Source: Streptomyces lateritius (lineage in GTDB: Bacteria; Actinomycetota; Actinomycetes; Streptomycetales; Streptomycetaceae). Taken from it: a stretch of 64,000 bases of DNA. The notes under the pieces were generated by a model. That model worked only from the letters and a program-made list of their open reading frames with translations. It had not been told where the DNA came from and did not search any database. The translations under genes were made by a program, and so were the position numbers. Of the stretch, positions 59,053-64,000 are shown piece after piece. The stretch spans positions 583,047-647,046 of the forward strand of contig NZ_BMTO01000001.1 in the NCBI RefSeq assembly GCF_014649715.1, read 5' to 3'. Position 1 is the first letter of the stretch. Every line of letters starts with the position of its first letter.

Positions 59053-61127
59053 TACGCGGCCCTCCTCGTTGACTGTCCTGCCTGTACGTTCCTGACCAGC
59101 CCCGCGATCGAGTCCGCGCGAAGCTCGTCCAGGGTCACCGCGCTGCCGCCGAGTTCGCGGGCGAGGTCCCCGGCGAGACCGAGCCGCACCGGGCCGGTCT
59201 CGCAGTCCACGACGACGGCAGCCGTGCCGTCGGCGGCGTGCAGCCGCGCCGCGCGGGCGGCGAGCGCCACCGGGTCGGCGCCGCCGCCGGTCGCCCGGCC
59301 GTCGGTCACGACGACCAGCAGGGGCCGGCGCGACGGGTCGCGCAGCCGCTCGACGCGCAGCACGTCATGCGCCTTGAGCAGCCCCGCCGACAGGGGTGTA
59401 CGCCCACCCGTCGGAAGCAGCTCGAGCCGGGCGGCGGCCGCGTCCACCGAGGACGTCGGCGGCAGCGCGACCTCCGCGTCCCGGCCCCGGAAGGTGACCA
59501 GGCCGACCTTGTCGCGCCGCTGGTAGGCGTCGAGGAGCAGCGAGAGGACGGCTCCCTTGACGGCGCTCATCCGCTGCCGGGCCGCCATCGAGCCGGACGC
59601 GTCGACGGCGAAGAGCACCAGGTTCCCCTCGCGGCCCTCCCGGGTCGCCTGCCGCAGGTCGTCCCTGCGCACCACGAGCCCCGGGCCCGACCGCCCGCGT
59701 GCCTTCTGATGCGGGGCCGCGGCCCGCACGGTCGCCGTGAGGTGCAGCTTGGTCAGCGCACCACGCGGCCGTACGGCCCCGGTCGTCCTGCCGTGCTCGG
59801 TACGGGCCCGGGAGCGGCGCCCGGCCGCGCCCTCGCCCAGGCCGGGCACGCTGAGCATCTTCGTACGGAAGGGCTCGGCGGCCTTGACGGCCGCGCGCTC
59901 ACCCGCGCCGGCGCCGTCCGGGCCGGGCGCGGGAGCCGGGGCCTGTTCCGCACCGTCGTTTCCGCCGCCGCTCTGGCCGTCGTTCCCGCCGTCGCCCTCG
60001 GGCGCGGAGTCCGGCCCCTCGCCCTGCGGCGGCACACCGCCACCGCCACCCGGCCCGCCCGGCCCCTCCGGGCCCGGGTCCGGATCCTCGTCGCCCTCGC
60101 CCCGGCCCTCGTCCTCGCCCTTGAACTGTTCCAGGGTCTCGTCGAGCTTCTCCTCGTCGAGACCGGGCGCGTCGAAGGGGTTCCGGCGCCTGCGGTGGGG
60201 CAGCGCCAGCAGCGCCGCCTGCCGTACGTCGTCGGAGGTGACGTCGGTCCGCCCCGCCCAGGCGGCGAGCGCCGTCGCGGTGCGGGCCATCACGATGTCG
60301 GCCCGCATGCCGTCCACCTCGAACGCCGCGCACGTCGCGGCGATCTGGAGCAGCGCGGCGTCCCCGAGCGTCACCTGCGGCAGCAGCGCGCGGGCGGCCG
60401 CGATCCGTTCCCGGAGGGCACTCTCCTCACCGGCCCAGCGGGCGGCGAAGGCGGCCGGACCGTCGTCGAAGGCCAACCGGCGGCGCACCACCTCCACCCG
60501 CTGCTCGGGCTCGCGGGAGGCCGCGACCTCCACGGTCAGGCCGAAGCGGTCCAGCAACTGCGGCCGCAGCTCACCCTCTTCGGGGTTCATCGTGCCGACG
60601 AGCAGGAAGCGGGCCGCGTGCCGTACGGAGACGCCCTCGCGCTCCACGTAGGACGAGCCCATGGCGGCGGCGTCGAGGAGCAGGTCGATCAGGTGGTCGT
60701 GGAGGAGGTTGACCTCGTCGACGTAGAGGATCCCGCGGTGCGCGTCGGCGAGGAGCCCCGGCTCGAAGGCCTTCACCCCGTCCGCCAGCGCCTTCTCGAT
60801 GTCGAGCGCGCCGACGAGCCGGTCCTCGGAGGCGCCGACGGGCAGTTCGACCATCCGCGCCGGCCGCGCCGACGCCGGCGCGACCTCGTGCGGTCCGTCG
60901 GGGCAGCCCGGGTCCGGCGAGGCCGGGTCGCAGCTGAACCGGCACCCCGCGACCACCGGCACCTCGGGGAGCAGGTCCGCGAGGGCGCGCACGGCCGTCG
61001 ACTTCGCGGTGCCCTTCTCGCCACGTACGAGGACACCGCCCACCGCCGGGCTCACCGCGTTGAGCAGCAGCGCGAGGCGCAGGTCGTCCATGCCGACGAC
61101 GGCGGTGAACGGGTACCGGGTGCTCAT
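59052..61127 (-). CDS. Magnesium/cobalt chelatase-type protein (AAA ATPase + VWA domain, BchI-BchD-like)
   Basis: A 691-residue chelatase motor of the ChlI/ChlD type. The AAA+ part (about 1-310) has Walker A GEKGTAKST (36-44), the Walker B region ILYVDEVNLL and the FLLVGTMNPEEGELRPQLLDR block. A Glu/Gly/Pro-rich linker follows (about 330-420). The C-terminal VWA domain has the metal-ion-dependent adhesion site at D509 (VDASGSMA). In cobalamin clusters it teams with CobN to insert cobalt; cobN itself is not in this window. It is followed by cobO. Confidence 0.92.
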   Translation of the reverse strand: MSTRYPFTAVVGMDDLRLALLLNAVSPAVGGVLVRGEKGTAKSTAVRALADLLPEVPVVAGCRFSCDPASPDPGCPDGPHEVAPASARPARMVELPVGASEDRLVGALDIEKALADGVKAFEPGLLADAHRGILYVDEVNLLHDHLIDLLLDAAAMGSSYVEREGVSVRHAARFLLVGTMNPEEGELRPQLLDRFGLTVEVAASREPEQRVEVVRRRLAFDDGPAAFAARWAGEESALRERIAAARALLPQVTLGDAALLQIAATCAAFEVDGMRADIVMARTATALAAWAGRTDVTSDDVRQAALLALPHRRRRNPFDAPGLDEEKLDETLEQFKGEDEGRGEGDEDPDPGPEGPGGPGGGGGVPPQGEGPDSAPEGDGGNDGQSGGGNDGAEQAPAPAPGPDGAGAGERAAVKAAEPFRTKMLSVPGLGEGAAGRRSRARTEHGRTTGAVRPRGALTKLHLTATVRAAAPHQKARGRSGPGLVVRRDDLRQATREGREGNLVLFAVDASGSMAARQRMSAVKGAVLSLLLDAYQRRDKVGLVTFRGRDAEVALPPTSSVDAAAARLELLPTGGRTPLSAGLLKAHDVLRVERLRDPSRRPLLVVVTDGRATGGGADPVALAARAARLHAADGTAAVVVDCETGPVRLGLAGDLARELGGSAVTLDELRADSIAGLVRNVQAGQSTRRAA

Positions 61128-61174
61128 CGGGCGGTCAACTCCTTCAACTCGTTGATGTCCGGGTGGCCGTGGGC

Positions 61175-62680
61175 TCACGGCGCGCCCGGCGGGACGAACG
61201 GCAGCCCGGAGGGCGGGCCGTTCTCGATCAGCCGCAGCAGCGCGTCCGTGTCCGCGTGTTCCTCGATCAGGTCGCCGAGCCGGTCCAACTGCTCCTCGCG
61301 CAGGTCGCCGAAGCTGGTGTCGGGCGCGGGCACGAACCGCCGCCCGGCCGCCGCCGCCACCTCCCGCAGGAACGCCCGGCGGAAGCCGTCGCTCTCCAGC
61401 GAGCCGTGCCAGTGCGTCCCCCAGACCGCGCCGACCCGGCAACCGTCCAGGAAGCCTTCGCCGCCGAGGACTTCGGCGACGCCGTGGTGGATCTCGTACC
61501 CCTCCACCCGCTCGTCGAGCGCCTCGCCGACCGGCCGTGCCAGGGTCTTCTCGGCCGCGAACCGCACCCGTACCGGCAGCAGTCCGAGACCGTCCACCGC
61601 CCCGGCCTTCGATTCGACCTCGTCCTCGATGTGCTCCCCGAGCACCTGGAAGCCACCGCAGATGCCGAGCACCGGCCGGCCCTCGGCCGCCCGCCGGGCC
61701 AGCGCGTCGGCCAGGCCGCGCTCCCGCAGCCAGGCCAGCGCCTTCACGGTGCCGCGCGTGCCCGGTACGACCACGAGGTCCGCGTCGACCAGTTCCTCCG
61801 CGCGGTCCACGAAACGCACCACCACGCCCGGCTCGGCCGCCAGCGCGTCCACGTCGGTGAAGTTGGACATCAGCGGCACGGCGCAGACCGCGACCCGCAG
61901 CACGTCCTCGCCGACCGGCGGCGCCACGACCGACTCGCGGACGGTGCCGCGCAGCGACACCCGTAGGCCGTCCTCCTCGTCGATGCCGAGCCCGTGCGCG
62001 TACGGCAGGACACCGTAGGTCCGGCGCCCGGTCAGGCCGAGCAGCATGTCCAGGCCCGGTTCGAGCAGCGTCACGTCACCACGGAACTTGTTCACCAGAT
62101 ACCCGGCCACGAGCGACTGGTCCTCGGGGCTCAGCAGCGCCGTCGTCCCGAAGAACTGGGCGAACACCCCGCCCCTGTCGATGTCGCCCACCACCAGCAC
62201 CGGCAGCCGCGCGGCGCGCGCGATGCCCATGTTCACGATGTCCGTGCGCCGCAGGTTGATCTCGGCCGGACTGCCCGCCCCCTCGCAGATCACGGCGTCA
62301 TACGTGCCCCGCAGCTCCTCCAGGCACGCCAGGACCGGCTCGAACAGCTCCTTCTGCCGGCCCCCGTGGTAGCCGCGGGCGCTCAGTTCACCGACCGGTT
62401 TCCCCATGAGCACGACCTGGCTGGAGCGGTCGCTGCCCGGCTTGAGCAGTACGGGGTTCATCAGCGCCGTGGGCTCGACCCGCGCGGCCTGCGCCTGCAT
62501 GGCCTGCGCGCGGCCGATCTCCGCGCCCTCCCTCGTCACGAAGGAGTTCAGGGACATGTTCTGCCCCTTGAACGGGGCGACCTTCACGCCTTGGCGCACC
62601 AGCCAGCGGCAGATGCCGGCCGTGACGACGCTCTTGCCCGCGTCCGAGGTCGTGCCGGCGACCAGCAGTCCGCCGCTCAT
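61175..62680 (-). CDS. cobQ: Cobyric acid synthase
   Basis: A 501-residue glutamine-dependent amidase that makes four amides on adenosylcobyrinic acid a,c-diamide. The N-terminal GTTSDAGKSVVTAGICRWLV binds ATP; the glutaminase Cys341 lies in GICGGFQVLGEH and the final His in AVWGTHWHGSL. The ATG at 62680 overlaps the cobD stop by ATGA. It lies upstream of the chelatase by 47 bp. Confidence 0.96.
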   Translation of the reverse strand: MSGGLLVAGTTSDAGKSVVTAGICRWLVRQGVKVAPFKGQNMSLNSFVTREGAEIGRAQAMQAQAARVEPTALMNPVLLKPGSDRSSQVVLMGKPVGELSARGYHGGRQKELFEPVLACLEELRGTYDAVICEGAGSPAEINLRRTDIVNMGIARAARLPVLVVGDIDRGGVFAQFFGTTALLSPEDQSLVAGYLVNKFRGDVTLLEPGLDMLLGLTGRRTYGVLPYAHGLGIDEEDGLRVSLRGTVRESVVAPPVGEDVLRVAVCAVPLMSNFTDVDALAAEPGVVVRFVDRAEELVDADLVVVPGTRGTVKALAWLRERGLADALARRAAEGRPVLGICGGFQVLGEHIEDEVESKAGAVDGLGLLPVRVRFAAEKTLARPVGEALDERVEGYEIHHGVAEVLGGEGFLDGCRVGAVWGTHWHGSLESDGFRRAFLREVAAAAGRRFVPAPDTSFGDLREEQLDRLGDLIEEHADTDALLRLIENGPPSGLPFVPPGAP

Positions 62681-63639
62681 ATCCGCCTCCGCTTGATCGC
62701 TCCCATGACCAGCCGTCCGCCGACACAGGCGGCCAGCGTCAGCCCGGTCACCCGGCGCGACAGCCGTACCGCCCGCTCGATGTCCGCCACGTCCACGTCC
62801 CTGCCCTCCCCGTTGAGCACGGGCCGGTGCTCGACCCGCCCGCCGTACGACAGCGTGCCCCCGAGCCGAACGCCGAGCGCCCCCGCGAACGACGCCTCGA
62901 CCGGGCCGGCGTTGGGGCTCGGGTGCTCGGCCGCGTCCGCCCGCCACGCCCGTACCGCTCCGCGCGGATCCCCGCCCGCGACCGTCGCGAGCACGGCCGT
63001 CAGGCGCGCACCCGGCCAGCCCGCGAGGTCGTCGAGGCGGGCCGAGGCCCAGCCGAACCGGCGGTACCGGGGGGACTTGTGGCCGCCCATCGCGTCCAGG
63101 GTGTTCACGGCCCGGAAGCCGACCAGACCCGGAACGCCCGCGACGGCCCCCCACACCAGGGCGCCCACGACCGCGTCGGAGGTGTTCTCGGCGACGGACT
63201 CCACGACGGCGCGGGCCATCGCCGGGCCGTCCAGGGAGTGCGGGTCGCGCCCGCACAGATGGGGCAGCCGCTCGCGGGCCGTGTCGAAGTCTCCGGCGCT
63301 CAGCGCCTCGCCCACGGCGCGGGCCTCCCTGCCCAGGGTCGTACCGCCGACGACGGCCCAGACGGAGGCGGCGGTCAGGGCGATGGACGCGGTGCGCCGG
63401 CCCCGTACCGTACGGGCCGCGAGGGCGCCCAGGGCGGCCGTGCCGCCCGCGCAGAGGGCGGTGTGCAGCGCGCCCCAGCCGCGGTGGTCGTGCCAGAGAA
63501 GCTTCTCGACGGCTCCGGCGGTCCGCCCGAACGCGGCGACCGGATGGCCGCGGCGGGGATCGCCGAGGAGCAGGTCCGCGGCCAGACCGGCGGCGGCACC
63601 GTACGCGAATACACCTGTGGCTGCGGAGCGGCCGGGCAT
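62677..63639 (-). CDS. cobD: Adenosylcobinamide-phosphate synthase
   Basis: A 320-residue membrane protein of the CobD/CbiB family that attaches aminopropanol (or its phosphate) to cobyric acid. Typical features are the first hydrophobic segment GLAADLLLGDPRRGHPVAAFGR, SVAENTSDAVVGALVWGAVAG (the ENxSD motif) and the C-terminal membrane segment. The ATG at 63639 is used. It is the first gene of the operon and lies directly behind a cobalamin riboswitch. Confidence 0.94.
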   Translation of the reverse strand: MPGRSAATGVFAYGAAAGLAADLLLGDPRRGHPVAAFGRTAGAVEKLLWHDHRGWGALHTALCAGGTAALGALAARTVRGRRTASIALTAASVWAVVGGTTLGREARAVGEALSAGDFDTARERLPHLCGRDPHSLDGPAMARAVVESVAENTSDAVVGALVWGAVAGVPGLVGFRAVNTLDAMGGHKSPRYRRFGWASARLDDLAGWPGARLTAVLATVAGGDPRGAVRAWRADAAEHPSPNAGPVEASFAGALGVRLGGTLSYGGRVEHRPVLNGEGRDVDVADIERAVRLSRRVTGLTLAACVGGRLVMGAIKRRRI

Positions 63640-63684
63640 GGCGCTGTGTCCTCACTCAGGGTCCGCGCCCTGGCTCGACGTGAC

Positions 63685-63815
63685 CGGCGGTGAGAGTTCC
63701 TGGCTCCCGGGGGTCTTCCCCGGTCACAGTGGCGGGACCGCGCCGGATTCGCACCGGACTTCCTCTTCTGCCGCCGTAATGGCCCCGGAAGTCCACCACG
63801 CTGCGCGAACACCCG
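63685..63815 (-). ncRNA. Cobalamin (AdoCbl) riboswitch controlling the cob operon
   Basis: On the leftward strand the leader reads GGAAGTCCGGTGCGAATCC, then CGCGGTCCCGCCACTGTGA and the B12-box region GCCAGGAACTCTC, all hallmarks of the cobalamin riboswitch. The B12 box is at about 63694-63706, and the CCCGCCACTGTGA core at about 63725-63737. It lies 46 bp before the cobD start, so bound cobalamin should lower cobD and downstream expression, probably by masking the ribosome-binding region or by termination. The exact 5' end is not fixed. Confidence 0.92.
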
Positions 63816-63874
63816 TCAACTCGCCTGTGACCTGCGGCGCGAGAGTGTGCGCAGCCCCACACGGCGGCCACGCA

Positions 63875-63922
63875 CGACGACCGGGCGGGCCGCACCCGAA
63901 GGTGCGGCCCGCCCGGTCGTCG
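63875..63922. terminator. Very strong terminator-like hairpin with 22-bp perfect stem
   Basis: The left arm (63875-63896) pairs perfectly with the right arm (63901-63922) around a CGAA tetraloop-like loop. It lies 12 bp beyond the stop of the partial right-hand gene and separates it from the riboswitch-cob operon. Confidence 0.85.
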
Positions 63923-63934
63923 GAGCGTGTTCTG

Positions 63935-64000
63935 TCAGGCCACGATGAGAGAGATCCCGTACACGACGGCCGCCGCGCACAGGGCGAAGCAGGCGTACGC
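63935..64000 (-). CDS. C-terminal part of a membrane protein (runs off the right edge)
   Basis: The last 21 residues of a leftward gene are present: AYACFALCAAAVVYGISLIVA, a hydrophobic helix ending at TGA (63935-63937). The coding bias is good. It is too short to identify; in Streptomyces a phosphate-permease locus often lies next to the cob cluster, so a small membrane protein of that locus is possible but unproven. It ends at a 22-bp-stem terminator. Confidence 0.55.
   Translation of the reverse strand, partial: AYACFALCAAAVVYGISLIVA

Overview
This is a high-GC actinobacterial chromosome segment, almost certainly from Streptomyces. It has very high third-position GC, many GTG starts and ATGA/GTGA start-stop overlaps. 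Gene content and order (ctaA / suf operon / dapD-dapA / ectABCD / cobalamin cluster) recall, from memory, the core arm of Streptomyces chromosomes near the suf and ect loci. I see no tRNA, rRNA, intact IS element, prophage or CRISPR array. Sixty-three apparently intact or edge-truncated protein genes and three degraded gene remnants are described, plus one cobalamin riboswitch, several operators and several terminator-like hairpins.

Layout. (1) 1-2.0 kb: the start of heme A synthase and a two-gene ABC exporter. (2) 2.1-8.7 kb: the complete SUF iron-sulfur assembly operon sufR-B-D-Rieske-C-S-U-T. It has an iron-box-like palindrome and a SufR-type palindrome in front and a strong hairpin inside. 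(3) 8.8-18.8 kb: housekeeping and accessory genes: VOC protein, SMR efflux pump with TetR, dapD, a DapA-family enzyme, a secreted nuclease, an SDR. (4) 18.8-20.4 kb: a decayed PhoX-type phosphatase joined to a scrap of an ACC deaminase gene. (5) 20.4-36 kb: TerD protein, AraC regulator, a uronate/aldarate catabolic locus (udh, kdgD, an unknown partner), MFS exporter, permease remnant, PBP, two-component system, then the IclR regulator and the ketoglutarate-semialdehyde dehydrogenase. (6) 36-40 kb: oxidoreductases and regulators. (7) 40.4-43.5 kb: ectABCD for ectoine and hydroxyectoine. (8) 43.9-53.3 kb: aminotransferase, FG-GAP secreted protein, amidohydrolase, an iron-box-controlled divergent pair (Ntn acylase plus siderophore-type GNAT against a siderophore-interacting protein), and an LAETG sortase substrate. 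(9) 53.5-63.8 kb: cobalamin biosynthesis (cobE/C, cobL, cobB, cobO, chelatase, cobQ, cobD) led by a cobalamin riboswitch, with a ZIP transporter embedded.

How the parts fit. Iron ties three places together: the suf promoter, the acylase/siderophore promoter, and Fe-S cluster sensing by SufR. The udh-kdgD locus and the ALDH-IclR locus, 10 kb apart, share an 18-bp inverted-repeat motif (TGTTC-N8-G[A/G]ACA). This suggests one IclR-controlled oxidative uronate pathway ending in 2-oxoglutarate. The most interesting untested idea is the iron-regulated acylase-GNAT pair, which may edit the acyl group of a siderophore in a manner analogous to PvdQ. The rest is mostly conserved Streptomyces core genome.
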